64,000 bases of DNA from NCBI RefSeq assembly GCF_014204975.1, contig NZ_JACHMM010000001.1:4712001-4776000 (forward strand), in the 5' to 3' direction. Each line of letters opens with the position of its first letter. Position 1 is the stretch's first letter. Shown here piece by piece: positions 9,679 to 19,173 of the stretch. The notes beneath the pieces are model-generated. The model did not search any database, had not been told where the DNA came from, and was given only the letters and a program-made list of their open reading frames with translations. The translations under genes were made by a program, and so were the position numbers. This DNA comes from Jiangella mangrovi. GTDB taxonomy: Bacteria; Actinomycetota; Actinomycetes; Jiangellales; Jiangellaceae.

Positions 9679-12600
9679 ATGGCAGACGTCCTCGAACTGT
9701 TCGGCCCGGCCACGCGTGCGTGGTTCGCCGGGTCGTTCGCCGCGCCCACGGCGGCACAGGAGGGCGCCTGGCGGTCGGTCTCGGCCGGCAACAACGCGCT
9801 GGTGGTGGCGCCGACGGGGTCGGGCAAGACGCTCGCCGCGTTCCTGTGGGCGCTGGACCGTCTGGCGTCGGAGCCGGTGCCCGACGACCCCACCCATCGC
9901 TGCCGTGTCCTCTACGTCTCGCCGCTCAAGGCGCTCACCGTCGACGTCGAGCGGAACCTGCGGGCGCCGCTGGCCGGCATCGGGCACGCGTCGGCCCGCC
10001 TCGGCCTGCCGGCGCCCGACATCAGTGTCGGCATCCGCTCCGGCGACACCCCCGCCGACGAGCGACGGCGTTTCACCAAGCGCCCGCCCGACGTCCTCAT
10101 CACCACGCCCGAGTCGCTGTTCCTGCTGCTCACGTCCCAGGCGCGCGAGTCGCTGCGACACGTCCAGACCGTCATCGTCGACGAGGTGCACGCTGTCGCC
10201 GGCAGCAAGCGCGGCGCCCACCTGGCGCTGTCGCTCGAGCGGCTCGACGCGCTGCTCGAGACGCCGGCGCAGCGCATCGGGCTGTCGGCGACGGTGCGGC
10301 CCATCGAAGAGGTGGCCCGGTTCCTCGGCGGCAGCCGCCCGGTCGAGATCGTCACCCCGCCCAGCGAGAAGCGGTGGGACCTCAAGGTCGTCGTGCCGGT
10401 GCCCGACCTCGACGAGCTCGACGCCGTCGCGCCCCCGGTGCCGGCGCCGGTCGGGTTCGACGAGGAGGGCGACGGCGGCACCGCCTCCATCTGGCCGCAC
10501 GTCGAGCAGCGGGTCGTCGACCTCGTCGAGCAGCACTCGTCGACCATCGTCTTCGCCAACTCGCGGCGGCTGGCCGAGCGGCTGACGGCGCGGCTGAACG
10601 AGATCGCGGCCGAGCGCGACGAGGAGCGCCCGGCCGAGGAGAAGCCGACGACCAACCACCCGCCGCCCGCGTCGCTCATGGCGCAGGCGGGGTCGACGCA
10701 CGGCGGTGCGGCCACCATCGCGCGCGCCCACCACGGCTCGGTCAGCAAGGAGCAGCGGGCGCTCATCGAGGACGACCTCAAGTCCGGCCGGCTGCCCGCC
10801 GTCGTCGCCACCAGCAGCCTCGAACTGGGCATCGACATGGGCGCGGTCGACCTCGTCGTCCAGGTCGAGTCGCCGCCGTCGGTGGCCAGCGGGCTGCAGC
10901 GGGTCGGCCGGGCCGGGCACCAGGTCGGCGCGGTCTCCAGCGGCGTGCTGTTCCCGAAGTACCGCGGCGACCTCGTCCAGACCGCCGTCGTCGCCGAGCG
11001 CATGGTCAGCGGGCAGATCGAGGAGATGGCGGTCCCCCGCAACCCCCTCGACGTGCTCGCCCAGCAGATCGTCGCCATGGTCGCCATGGACGACTGGACG
11101 GTCGACGACGTCCTCGCACTGGCCCGCCGGGCGCACCCGTTCGCCACGCTGCCGCAGTCGTCCTACGACGCCGTCCTCGACATGCTGGCCGGGCGCTACC
11201 CGTCCGACGAGTTCGCCGAGCTGCGGCCGCGGCTGGTCTGGGACCGCGCCGCCGGCGTGCTCAAGGGCCGCCCGGGCGCGCAACGGCTCGCCGTCACCAG
11301 CGGCGGAACCATCCCCGACCGCGGCCTGTTCGGCGTCTTCCTGGTCGGCTCCGATCCGCGCCGGGGCGGGGCCCGGGTCGGCGAGCTCGACGAGGAGATG
11401 GTGTACGAGTCGCGGGTCGGCGACGTCTTCGCGCTCGGCGCCACCAGCTGGCGCATCGAGGACATCACCCACGACCGCGTCATGGTCTCCCCCGCCCCCG
11501 GACACCCGGGCAAGCTGCCGTTCTGGCACGGCGACACGCTGGGGCGGCCGGCCGAGCTGGGGGCCGCCGTCGGCGCGTTCGTCCGCGAGATGAACAAGCT
11601 GCCCGAGCCGAAGGCGCGCGAGCGGGCGGCGAGCGCGGGGCTCGACGAGTGGGCGGTCGACAACCTCCTCGACTACGTCCGCGAGCAGCGCGAGGCCACC
11701 GGCCACGTCCCCGACGACCGCACCCTGGTGGTCGAGCGCTTCCGCGACGAGCTCGGCGACTGGCGGCTGATCCTGCACTCGCCGTACGGCGCCCGGGTGC
11801 ACGCGCCGTGGGCACTGGCCATCGGCGCCCGGCTGCGCGAGCGCTACGGCGTCGACGTCCAGGCCGCACATGCCGACGACGGCATCGTCCTGCGCATCCC
11901 CGACACCTTCGACGGCATGGGCATCGGTGTCGACGGGGTCGGCTCCGGCGAGCTGTCCGGGGCGGAGGCGCCCGACGCCCGGCTGGTCGTGCTCGACCCC
12001 GACGAGCTCGACGACATCGTCACCGGCGAGGTCGGCGGGTCGGCGCTGTTCGCGTCGCGGTTCCGCGAGTGCGCCGCGCGGGCGCTGCTGCTGCCGCGCC
12101 GCTCCCCCGACCGCCGTTCCCCGCTGTGGCAGCAGCGGCAGCGCTCGGCCCAGCTGCTGCAGGTCGCGTCGAAGTACGGCTCGTTTCCCATGCTGCTCGA
12201 GACCATGCGCGAGTGCCTGCAGGACGTCTACGACCTCGACGGCCTGCGCGACCTCATGCGCCGGGTCGCCGGCCGGCAGGTCAAGGTGGTCGAGGTCGAG
12301 ACCGCCACCCCCTCGCCGTTCGCGCGGTCGCTGCTGTTCGGCTACGTCGCGGCCTTCATGTACGAGGGCGACTCCCCGCTGGCCGAGCGGCGGGCGCAGG
12401 CGCTGACGCTCGACTCCGCGCTGCTGGCCGAGCTGCTGGGCCAGACCGAGCTGCGCGAGCTGCTCGACCTCGAGGTGGTCGAGCGCACCGAGGCCGAGCT
12501 GCAGAGGCTGGTCCCCGAGCGGAAGGCCCAGCACGTCGAGGGCGTGGCCGACCTGCTGCGGCTGCTCGGCCCGCTGACGACGGACGAGGTGGCGGCCCGG

Positions 12601-14301
12601 TCGTCGGAGCCGGCCGACGCGCCGGGTCATCTCGACGAGCTGGTCCGGCAGCGGCGGGTCATCGCCGTGCGCATCGCCGGCCAGCAGGTCTGGGCCGCGG
12701 TCGAGGACGCCGCCCGGTTGCGCGACGCGCTCGGGGTGGCACTGCCCGGCGGGGTGCACGACGCGTTCACCGCGCCCGTGGCCGACCCGCTCGGCGACAT
12801 CGTGGCCCGCTACGCCCGCACCCACGGCCCGTTCCACGCCGCCGACGTCGCGACGCGGTTCGGGCTGGGCGTCGCGGTGGTCGTGTCGACGCTGCGTCGG
12901 CTGGCCGCCGAGGGGCGCGTCGTCGAGGGCGAACTGCGCCCCGGCAGCACCGGCACCGAGTGGTGCGACGCCGAGGTGCTGCGGTTGCTGCGCCGCCGGT
13001 CGCTGGCGGCGCTGCGGAAGGAAGCCGAGCCGGTCGACGCCGCGACACTGGGACGGTTCCTGCCGGCCTGGCAGTCGGTGGGCAGCTCGCTGCGCGGGCC
13101 CGACGGCGTGCTGCGGGTGGTCGAGCAGCTGGGCGGGTCGGCGGTCCCGGCCAGCGCGCTGGAGTCCCTGGTCCTGCCGGCCCGGGTGGCCGGCTACACG
13201 CCCGCGTGGCTCGACGAGCTGACCGCGGCCGGCGAGGTGGTGTGGTCCGGGCACGGGACGCTGCCCGGGTCGGACGGCTGGGTGTCGCTGCACCTCGCCG
13301 ACACCGCGCACCTGACCCTGCCCGACGTCGACCTCGCCGACGCCGAGGCGCCGCTGCACGCAGCGGTGCTCGTGACGCTGGCCGGTGGCGGGGCGTACTT
13401 CTTCCGGCAGCTCAGCGACGCGGTGACGCCGCTGGTCGAGACCCCGCCCGACGACCCTGCGCTGACGACGGCGCTGTGGGACCTCGTGTGGGCCGGGCTG
13501 GTCACCAACGACACCCTGACGCCGCTGCGCTCGCTGCTCTCCGGCCGGCCGGCACACCGGTCCCGCCCGGCCCGGCCCCGGTCGCGGTACGCCCGCGGTC
13601 GTCCGGCCATGCCCTCGCGCACGGGCCCTCCGGCCGCCGCCGGCCGCTGGTCGCTGCTGCCCGACCGCGACACCGACACGACCCGGCGCGCGCACGCGGC
13701 CGCCGAGGCACTGCTCGACCGGCACGGCGTCGTCACCCGCGGCGCGGTGCAGGCCGAGCGGCTGCCGGGCGGGTTCGCGGCGGCCTACCGGGTGCTGTCG
13801 GCGTTCGAGGACACCGGCCGGGCCCGCCGCGGCTACTTCGTGGCCGGGCTGGGCGCGGCGCAGTTCGGCACGCCCGGCGCGGTCGACCGGCTCCGGTCCT
13901 TCGCCCAACTCGACGACGACCGCCCGGCCAGCGCGCTGGTGCTGGCGGCGACCGATCCCGCCAACCCGTACGGCGCGGCGCTGCCCTGGCCCGAACGCGG
14001 CGAGTCCGGCTCGGCCGGGCACCGGCCGGGCCGCAAGGCGGGCGCGCTGGTCGTGCTCATCGACGGCGCCCTGGCCCTGTACGTCGAGCGGGGCGGGCGG
14101 ACCCTGCTGTCCTGGACCGACGAAGCCGCTCACCTGCGCGCTGCCGCCGACGCCCTGGCGCTGTCGGTGCGCGAGGGCGCCCTCGGAGCGCTGCGGGTCG
14201 AACGCGCCGACGGCGAGCAGGTCACCACCACCCCGCTCGGCGAGGCCCTCACCGCGGCCGGCTTCCACGTCACCCCGCGAGGGCTGCGGCTGCGCGGCTG
14301 A
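9679..14301 (+). CDS. lhr: Large ATP-dependent helicase Lhr
   Basis: A 1540-residue superfamily 2 helicase, about the length of E. coli Lhr. Motif I APTGSGKT is at 44-51, motif Ia YVSPLKAL, motif II DEVH at 168-171, motif III LSATV; then the second RecA-like domain with SSLELGIDMG and the Q-x-x-R-x-G-R-A-G box (LQRVGRAGHQ). After it come the Lhr winged-helix/beta-barrel core and the long C-terminal extension. The family unwinds RNA:DNA hybrids 3' to 5' and is linked to DNA-damage response in mycobacteria. ATG 9679 (MADVLELFGPATRAWF) is chosen over an in-frame ATG at 9625. The neighbouring recA-recX fits a repair role. Confidence 0.93.
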   Translation: MADVLELFGPATRAWFAGSFAAPTAAQEGAWRSVSAGNNALVVAPTGSGKTLAAFLWALDRLASEPVPDDPTHRCRVLYVSPLKALTVDVERNLRAPLAGIGHASARLGLPAPDISVGIRSGDTPADERRRFTKRPPDVLITTPESLFLLLTSQARESLRHVQTVIVDEVHAVAGSKRGAHLALSLERLDALLETPAQRIGLSATVRPIEEVARFLGGSRPVEIVTPPSEKRWDLKVVVPVPDLDELDAVAPPVPAPVGFDEEGDGGTASIWPHVEQRVVDLVEQHSSTIVFANSRRLAERLTARLNEIAAERDEERPAEEKPTTNHPPPASLMAQAGSTHGGAATIARAHHGSVSKEQRALIEDDLKSGRLPAVVATSSLELGIDMGAVDLVVQVESPPSVASGLQRVGRAGHQVGAVSSGVLFPKYRGDLVQTAVVAERMVSGQIEEMAVPRNPLDVLAQQIVAMVAMDDWTVDDVLALARRAHPFATLPQSSYDAVLDMLAGRYPSDEFAELRPRLVWDRAAGVLKGRPGAQRLAVTSGGTIPDRGLFGVFLVGSDPRRGGARVGELDEEMVYESRVGDVFALGATSWRIEDITHDRVMVSPAPGHPGKLPFWHGDTLGRPAELGAAVGAFVREMNKLPEPKARERAASAGLDEWAVDNLLDYVREQREATGHVPDDRTLVVERFRDELGDWRLILHSPYGARVHAPWALAIGARLRERYGVDVQAAHADDGIVLRIPDTFDGMGIGVDGVGSGELSGAEAPDARLVVLDPDELDDIVTGEVGGSALFASRFRECAARALLLPRRSPDRRSPLWQQRQRSAQLLQVASKYGSFPMLLETMRECLQDVYDLDGLRDLMRRVAGRQVKVVEVETATPSPFARSLLFGYVAAFMYEGDSPLAERRAQALTLDSALLAELLGQTELRELLDLEVVERTEAELQRLVPERKAQHVEGVADLLRLLGPLTTDEVAARSSEPADAPGHLDELVRQRRVIAVRIAGQQVWAAVEDAARLRDALGVALPGGVHDAFTAPVADPLGDIVARYARTHGPFHAADVATRFGLGVAVVVSTLRRLAAEGRVVEGELRPGSTGTEWCDAEVLRLLRRRSLAALRKEAEPVDAATLGRFLPAWQSVGSSLRGPDGVLRVVEQLGGSAVPASALESLVLPARVAGYTPAWLDELTAAGEVVWSGHGTLPGSDGWVSLHLADTAHLTLPDVDLADAEAPLHAAVLVTLAGGGAYFFRQLSDAVTPLVETPPDDPALTTALWDLVWAGLVTNDTLTPLRSLLSGRPAHRSRPARPRSRYARGRPAMPSRTGPPAAAGRWSLLPDRDTDTTRRAHAAAEALLDRHGVVTRGAVQAERLPGGFAAAYRVLSAFEDTGRARRGYFVAGLGAAQFGTPGAVDRLRSFAQLDDDRPASALVLAATDPANPYGAALPWPERGESGSAGHRPGRKAGALVVLIDGALALYVERGGRTLLSWTDEAAHLRAAADALALSVREGALGALRVERADGEQVTTTPLGEALTAAGFHVTPRGLRLRG

Positions 14302-14449
14302 GAGAGATGAGGCGGCGCGGCGCGACCCCGCGCGGCCAGCCAGACGCGAGAAGCGGGGCCGCAGTCAAGGGCCCATGCGACCAGCGGCGACGGCCGACGC
14401 CGCCGGGCACAGCGGGCCGGTGACGGGTGGGTAGGTCGGCCGCTTCAAG

Positions 14450-14536
14450 GAGCGAGAGTCCAGCATCGGCATGTAGACGCTGATGCCAACTGCAGTTGGC
14501 CTCACCGTCTACACGCCGGCATCGGACTCTCTCGCT
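14450..14536. repeat. Long imperfect palindrome; core shared with 55106-55144
   Basis: The sequence is symmetric about 14492/14493 (GCCAAC-TGCA-GTTGGC). The arms start GAGCGAGAGTCC and end GGACTCTCTCGCTC, about 43 nt each with few mismatches. The inner core 14472-14513, starting TGTAGACGCTGATGCCAAC, is nearly the same as an element inserted in an eCIS gene 40 kb away. It sits 37 bp before the GNAT gene and after lhr, so it may affect either. Confidence 0.85.
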
Positions 14537-14573
14537 CGAACCGCGACACGCCCGGCCACCGTAATCTGGGCTG

Positions 14574-15020
14574 GTGATTCTCGCGACGCACGCCGGCTAC
14601 GAGGTCGACGACGACCCGGCCCGGCTCGACATCGACGTCATCACCGGATTCTTGCTGACGGCGTACTGGAGCAAACACCGCTCGCGCGAGACCACCGAGC
14701 GCGCCGTCGCCCGGTCGTTCGGCGTGGGTCTCTATGCGCGCGACGGCGAGCAGGTGGGGTTCGCGCGCGTGGTCGGCGACGCGACGACGTTCGCGTGGCT
14801 GGCCGACGTGTTCGTGCTGCCGGAGCACCGCGGCCAGGGCCTGGCCCGCATCCTGGTGAATGCCGTCCTCGAGCACCCCGACCACGCCGGCGTCGAGCGC
14901 TGGATGCTCGCCACCCTCGATGCCCATGGGGTGTACGAGCCGCTGGGGTTCGGCCCGATCGAGGTGATCGACCGGTTCATGATCCGCTCCGGGCCGACGG
15001 CGGCGCCCGTGATCAGGTGA
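14574..15020 (+). CDS. GNAT family N-acetyltransferase
   Basis: 148 residues with the GNAT core. The acetyl-CoA pyrophosphate loop R-G-Q-G falls in VLPEHRGQGLARILV (residues 81-95), preceded by strand LADVF and followed by helix VNAVLEH and the C-terminal YEPLGFGPIE. The architecture matches small-molecule or protein-side-chain acetyltransferases; the acceptor is unknown. GTG start at 14574. Its end overlaps the end of the convergent flavin reductase by 8 bp. Confidence 0.88.
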   Translation: MILATHAGYEVDDDPARLDIDVITGFLLTAYWSKHRSRETTERAVARSFGVGLYARDGEQVGFARVVGDATTFAWLADVFVLPEHRGQGLARILVNAVLEHPDHAGVERWMLATLDAHGVYEPLGFGPIEVIDRFMIRSGPTAAPVIR

Positions 15021-15483
15021 TCTCGGGGCCTGGCTCGTAGTAGCGGCGGTCGACGTGCACCAGGGGCAGCACGCCGGTGACGTCGTGGGCGACCGCGACC
15101 ACCCGGCCCAGGGCGATGGTGTGGTCGCCGGCGTCGACCAGTGAGTGCGGCACGCACTCGACGGCGGCGGCCGCGCCGGTGAAGACCAGCTCGCCGTGGC
15201 CCGAGCGCCGGGTCGGCCAGGGCGAGAAGTCGTCGCGAGCGCCGGGATGGCGCTCGCGAGCTCCGTAGTGGGACAGGTCGAGTTGATCGGTGGCGAGGAA
15301 CGACAGCGACCAGCCGTCGGCGACGAACAGCGCGTCGTGGATGAAGCCGTCCTTCTTCACGCAGGCCATGATCAACGGCGGTTCCAGCGACACCGATGAC
15401 ACGGCGGTGACGGTGAGGCCGCAGTCGCGCCCGACCGGGTCGAGCACCGTGAGCAACGCCACACCGCCCGCGAGGCGGGCCAT
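15013..15483 (-). CDS. Flavin reductase-like (FMN-binding split-barrel) protein
   Basis: 156 residues from ATG 15483, with the flavin reductase signature GGVALLTV, TAVSSVSLEPPLIMACVKK and the C-terminal LVHVDRRYYEP. Such enzymes reduce FMN/FAD for a partner monooxygenase, or act as short-chain flavoproteins. Homology clearly begins earlier (PEFRDAM precedes the ATG), and no ATG or GTG is in frame upstream. A CTG at 15543 would overlap the clgR stop as CTGA, the same style of junction used throughout this region, so it is a likely true start giving 176 residues. It would be the second gene of a clgR operon. Confidence 0.82.
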   Translation of the reverse strand: MARLAGGVALLTVLDPVGRDCGLTVTAVSSVSLEPPLIMACVKKDGFIHDALFVADGWSLSFLATDQLDLSHYGARERHPGARDDFSPWPTRRSGHGELVFTGAAAAVECVPHSLVDAGDHTIALGRVVAVAHDVTGVLPLVHVDRRYYEPGPEIT

Positions 15484-15539
15484 GGCGTCACGGAACTCGG
15501 GCGCAGGCTTCGGCCGGGACGTGGACTCCGGCAGCAGCG

Positions 15540-15851
15540 TCAGCCGACCTTGACGACGTCGCGTGGCCGGGCGGACTCGCGAGGACGCAGCTCGGTGAGC
15601 GCACCCACCGCCGCCGCCTCGACGCGCATCATCTCGTCGCTGACCTCGCGCAGCACCTCGGACATCGGCAGATCGAGCGCCTCGCAGATGGCCGCGAGCA
15701 GCTCGGACGATGCTTCCTTGCGGCCACGCTCGACCTCGGACAGGTACCCGAGACTCACGCGCGCCGCTGCCGAGATCTCGCGAAGGGTGCGGCCCTGCTC
15801 GATCCGGCGACGCCTCAAGACATCGCCGACGAGCCGTCTGATGAGAACCAT
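15540..15851 (-). CDS. clgR: ClgR-type helix-turn-helix transcriptional regulator
   Basis: 103 residues beginning [20 protein letters not shown], then the XRE helix-turn-helix [22 protein letters not shown] (about 22-43). The [19 protein letters not shown] segment is nearly diagnostic of ClgR, the activator of Clp protease and stress genes in actinobacteria. It lies beside pgsA-cinA, as is usual. ClgR is normally itself degraded by Clp and regulates its own promoter. The 171 bp upstream (15852-16022) must hold its promoter; I could not define a ClgR box with confidence. Confidence 0.9.
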   Translation of the reverse strand: MVLIRRLVGDVLRRRRIEQGRTLREISAAARVSLGYLSEVERGRKEASSELLAAICEALDLPMSEVLREVSDEMMRVEAAAVGALTELRPRESARPRDVVKVG

Positions 15852-16022
15852 CGGCTACCCCTCTCGCGATTCGTCTCGACTGTGCTTGAGTCCACCGTAC
15901 CTTCTGATTCGTACGTTTGCGTTTCCAGCCTCGCCGGGAACGACGGGGTGCACAGAAGAATTCATCTCACGCGTTGAAACGACTCGGCACGCCCGGAGAT
16001 TCCCGATCACCGGGACCGCGTC

Positions 16023-16493
16023 TCACACCTCGGACAGCAGCGCCAGCACGGCCTCGACGGTCGCCGCGCGGACCTCGTCGCGACCACCCGGCAGGGCGTC
16101 GGCGCCGGTGAACGAACGCACCCGCACCCCGTCCGCCGTCGCCACCGCGACATGCACCGTGCCCGGCGGGTGACCGTCCTGCGGATCCGGCCCGGCCACG
16201 CCGGTCGTGGCCAGGCCGATGTCGGCGCCCAGCCGCGAGCGCACCCCGGCCGCCATGGCCGCGGCGGTCGACGCCGCGACCGGCCCGTCCGCGTCCAGCA
16301 CCGACGGCGGCACGCCCGCCAGCGACGCCTTCAGTTCCGTCGCGTACACGACCACTCCCCCGCGCACGACGGCGGACGCCCCCGGCACCGACGTCAGGGC
16401 GGCGCAGACGAGCCCGCCGGTCAGCGACTCCGCGGCGGCGACGGACCGCCCGCGATCGATCAGCCCGCGGACGACCTCCTCGGCGGAACTCAC
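16023..16493 (-). CDS. cinA: CinA C-terminal family nicotinamide-nucleotide amidase
   Basis: 156 residues of the stand-alone CinA C-terminal domain (PncC type), which deamidates NMN in NAD recycling. Motifs: AAAESLTGG (19-27), VVRGGVVVYATELKASLAGV, and ATTGVAGPDPQDGHPPGTVH. GTG 16493 overlaps the pgsA stop (GTGA), so the longer upstream frame is rejected. The N-terminal competence-damage domain of full CinA is absent, as in many actinobacteria. Confidence 0.92.
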   Translation of the reverse strand: MSSAEEVVRGLIDRGRSVAAAESLTGGLVCAALTSVPGASAVVRGGVVVYATELKASLAGVPPSVLDADGPVAASTAAAMAAGVRSRLGADIGLATTGVAGPDPQDGHPPGTVHVAVATADGVRVRSFTGADALPGGRDEVRAATVEAVLALLSEV

Positions 16494-17065
16494 GACGTCG
16501 CGCTGCGCCGCAGCCGGATGGCCGACAGCACGTAGTCGATGCCGGTGACGACGGTGACGATGACGGCGACCGCCATGACCGACGCCTCGACGGGGTCGGC
16601 CCAGCCGGGCAGCGGCATGATGTAGAGGCCGAGGGCCAGCGTCTGCAGCGCGGTCTTGAGCTTGCCCCCGCGGTTGGCGGCCATGACGCCGTAGCGGATG
16701 ACGGCGAACCGCAGCGCCGTGATGCCCCACTCGCGGACCAGCACGACCACCGTGACCCACCAGGGCAGCTCACCCAGGATGGACAGCCCGACGAACGCCA
16801 TGCCGGTGAGCGCCTTGTCGGCGATCGGGTCGGCGATCTTGCCGAAGTCGGTGACCAGCCCGCGCCGGCGCGCGATCTCGCCGTCGATCTGGTCGGTGAA
16901 CATGGCGACGGCGAACGCGATGAACGCCAGCCAGCGCGACGCGTCGTCGTCGCCGCCCTCGCGCAGCAGCAGCCAGCCGAACAGCGGCACCAGCACGACC
17001 CGCAGGATGGTCAGTGCGTTCGGGACGTTCCACGGGCTGGGTGGAACGGGTGTCGGTTCGGCCAC
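16490..17065 (-). CDS. pgsA: CDP-diacylglycerol--glycerol-3-phosphate 3-phosphatidyltransferase
   Basis: 191-residue membrane enzyme making phosphatidylglycerophosphate. The full CDP-alcohol phosphotransferase signature is present: Asp58, Asp61-Gly62, Ala65-Arg66, Gly75, Asp79, Asp83 (DQIDGEIARRRG...GKIADPIAD). Five to six hydrophobic helices are visible. Actinobacteria also have pgsA-type inositol-phosphate synthases, but the position in a rimO-pgsA-cinA string supports this assignment. GTG start at 17065, 9 bp downstream of rimO. Confidence 0.92.
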   Translation of the reverse strand: MAEPTPVPPSPWNVPNALTILRVVLVPLFGWLLLREGGDDDASRWLAFIAFAVAMFTDQIDGEIARRRGLVTDFGKIADPIADKALTGMAFVGLSILGELPWWVTVVVLVREWGITALRFAVIRYGVMAANRGGKLKTALQTLALGLYIMPLPGWADPVEASVMAVAVIVTVVTGIDYVLSAIRLRRSATS

Positions 17066-17074
17066 GGGGCAAGG

Positions 17075-18508
17075 CTAGGGCACTGCGACGGGTGCGGCGA
17101 CGAGGTCGGCGCCGTCACTGCCGGTGACGGTCGCGGTGACGATGTCACCCACCGCTGCGCGCACGCCGGACACCGTCGTGGTGCCGTCGACCTCGGGTCC
17201 CTGGTGGGCCGCCCGGCCCTCGACGACGCCGTCGGGCGCCACCGACTCGACCAGGACGGAGACGGTCTCGCCGACGCGGTCCTCGGCCCGCTGGGCGACC
17301 AGCTCCTCGACCAGGTCGCTGATGCGCTCGACCCGCTCGGAGATCTCGTCGGCGTCGAGCTTGCCGTCGAACGAGGCCGCCTCGGTGCCGTCCTCGTCGG
17401 AGTAGCCGAACACGCCGACGACGTCGAGGCGGCCCTGGGTGAGGAACGACTCGAGCTCGGCGACGTCGTCCTCGGTCTCGCCGGGGAATCCGACGATGAC
17501 GTTCGAGCGGATGCCGGCCTCCGGCACCCGGTCGCGGACGGTCTGGATCAGAGACAGGAACGACTCCGTCCCGCCGAACCGCTTCATGCGGCGCAGCAGC
17601 GGCGTGCTGGCGTGCTGGAAGGACAGGTCGAAGTACGGGACGACGCCGGGCGTGGACAGCATGGCGTCGACCAGCGTGGGGCGCATCTCGGCCGGCTGCA
17701 GGTACGAGACGCGCACCCGCTCGATCCCGTCGACCTCGGCCAGCGATGGCAGCAGCGTCTCGAGCAGCCGGAGGTCGCCGAGGTCCTTGCCGTAGGACGT
17801 GGAGTTCTCGCTGACCAGGAAGAGCTCGCGCACGCCCTGCCCGGCCAGCCAGCGCGCGTCGGCCAGCACGTCGGACGGCCGGCGGGACAGGAACGAGCCG
17901 CGGAACATGGGGATGGCGCAGAACGTGCAGGCGCGGTCGCAGCCGCTGGCCAGCTTGAGCGGCGCCATGGGGCCGCCGTCGAGCCGCCGCCGCACGGCCC
18001 GCGGCCCGGACGCGGGCGCCAGCCCGGTCGGGAGGTCGGGGGCGGCCGCGTGTCCTGGCACCGCTCCGGCCGCGGCCTGGCGATCGATCGGCGTGACGGG
18101 GAGCAGCTTGCGCCGGTCGCGGGGCACGTGCGAGACGTGCGCGGAGCCGCCGAGGATGCCGCGCAGCCGCTCGCCGATGACGGCGTAGTCGTCGAAGCCC
18201 AGGACGGCGTCGGCCTCGGGCAGTTCGCCGGCCAGCTCGACTCCGTAGCGCTCGGCCATGCAGCCGACGGCGACGACGGCCTTGGTGGCGCCCGACGCCT
18301 TGAGGTCGGCGGCGGCCAGCAGGGAGTCGACGGAGTCCTTCTTGGCCTGCTCGACGAAGCCGCAGGTGTTGACGAGGACGGTCTCGGCGGTTGCGGGGTC
18401 GTCGACGAGCTCGAAGCCGTCGGCGTCGAGGCGGCCGGCCAGTTCTTCGGAGTCGACCTCGTTGCGGCTGCAGCCGAGCGTGACGATCGCGACGGAATGC
18501 CTACTCAT
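17075..18508 (-). CDS. rimO: Ribosomal protein S12 methylthiotransferase RimO
   Basis: Radical-SAM enzyme that methylthiolates an Asp of ribosomal protein S12. 477 residues: N-terminal MTTase domain with cluster cysteines Cys13, Cys49 and Cys83; radical SAM motif C-x3-C-x2-C (Cys190, Cys194, Cys197 in CDRACTFC); and C-terminal TRAM domain ([20 protein letters not shown]). An insert of about 40 residues, rich in Ala/Pro ([20 protein letters not shown]), lies between the first two domains. ATG 18508 overlaps the upstream hydrolase stop (ATGA), preferred over an ATG 12 bp earlier. Confidence 0.95.
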   Translation of the reverse strand: MSRHSVAIVTLGCSRNEVDSEELAGRLDADGFELVDDPATAETVLVNTCGFVEQAKKDSVDSLLAAADLKASGATKAVVAVGCMAERYGVELAGELPEADAVLGFDDYAVIGERLRGILGGSAHVSHVPRDRRKLLPVTPIDRQAAAGAVPGHAAAPDLPTGLAPASGPRAVRRRLDGGPMAPLKLASGCDRACTFCAIPMFRGSFLSRRPSDVLADARWLAGQGVRELFLVSENSTSYGKDLGDLRLLETLLPSLAEVDGIERVRVSYLQPAEMRPTLVDAMLSTPGVVPYFDLSFQHASTPLLRRMKRFGGTESFLSLIQTVRDRVPEAGIRSNVIVGFPGETEDDVAELESFLTQGRLDVVGVFGYSDEDGTEAASFDGKLDADEISERVERISDLVEELVAQRAEDRVGETVSVLVESVAPDGVVEGRAAHQGPEVDGTTTVSGVRAAVGDIVTATVTGSDGADLVAAPVAVP

Positions 18509-19173
18509 GTCGGCGGCCACTCTACCGCCAGCCCGGTGCGCGCCAGGACGAAGCGCGTCACCTCGCGGTGCCAGACGAACGGGTGGCGCAGCAGCGCGTG
18601 CCCGTCATCGGGCACCGGGACGTGCCGCACCGACGCCGCCACCCCGTCCAGAGCCGCAGCGAACGCCGTCGTCGCCCGCGGGTCGGTCGTGGTGTCGGCG
18701 GTGCCGTGCATGAGCAGCACGTGCCGCCCGGCCAGCATCGACGGCGTCTCGGACGGCGTCAGCCACGGCGCCAGCGCGGCGACGGCGACGACGCCCTCCC
18801 CCGCCCCCGCCTCCCCGGTCACGCGGATCGCCGACCGGCCGCCCATGGAGTAGCCGACCAGCGCGATCGGAACCTCCGGGTCACGCGCCCGCACGGCGGC
18901 CAGTGCCGAGCGCACGTCGGCCAGCGGCGACTCGTCGGCGCCGTTCCAGCCGCGGATCGCGTACCGCAGCCGCCACACCGTCAGCCCCAGAGGCGCGCCG
19001 GCCCGCCGCAGCGCCCCGGCGAACGGCCGCAGCCGCACCACCGAGGGCTGCCGGGCGCGGACCGGCTCGCGGCTCTCCGACCGGCCGCCGTGCAGCAGCA
19101 GGACGGCCGCGCGGACGTCGCCGCGCGGCCGGTCCTCCGTGAGAACGGGTTGGGGGTCCGGCGGCTCAGTCAC
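18505..19173 (-). CDS. Alpha/beta hydrolase family protein
   Basis: 222 residues with an alpha/beta hydrolase fold: oxyanion-side [11 protein letters not shown] (about 25-35), nucleophile elbow GYSMGG with the presumed catalytic Ser, an acid in [10 protein letters not shown], and a catalytic His in [10 protein letters not shown]. Similar small dienelactone-hydrolase-like esterases exist in many actinobacteria; the substrate is unknown. GTG 19173 overlaps the end of ftsK by 8 bp, and the stop overlaps rimO, so ftsK-hydrolase-rimO-pgsA-cinA form a continuous run. Confidence 0.85.
   Translation of the reverse strand: MTEPPDPQPVLTEDRPRGDVRAAVLLLHGGRSESREPVRARQPSVVRLRPFAGALRRAGAPLGLTVWRLRYAIRGWNGADESPLADVRSALAAVRARDPEVPIALVGYSMGGRSAIRVTGEAGAGEGVVAVAALAPWLTPSETPSMLAGRHVLLMHGTADTTTDPRATTAFAAALDGVAASVRHVPVPDDGHALLRHPFVWHREVTRFVLARTGLAVEWPPT

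Noticed and set aside
9604-14423. Open frames of 1554 (minus) and 1582 (plus) residues over lhr
   Set aside because: Only the 1540-residue frame has helicase motifs in order; the others are Arg/Ala/Gly-rich frame shadows.
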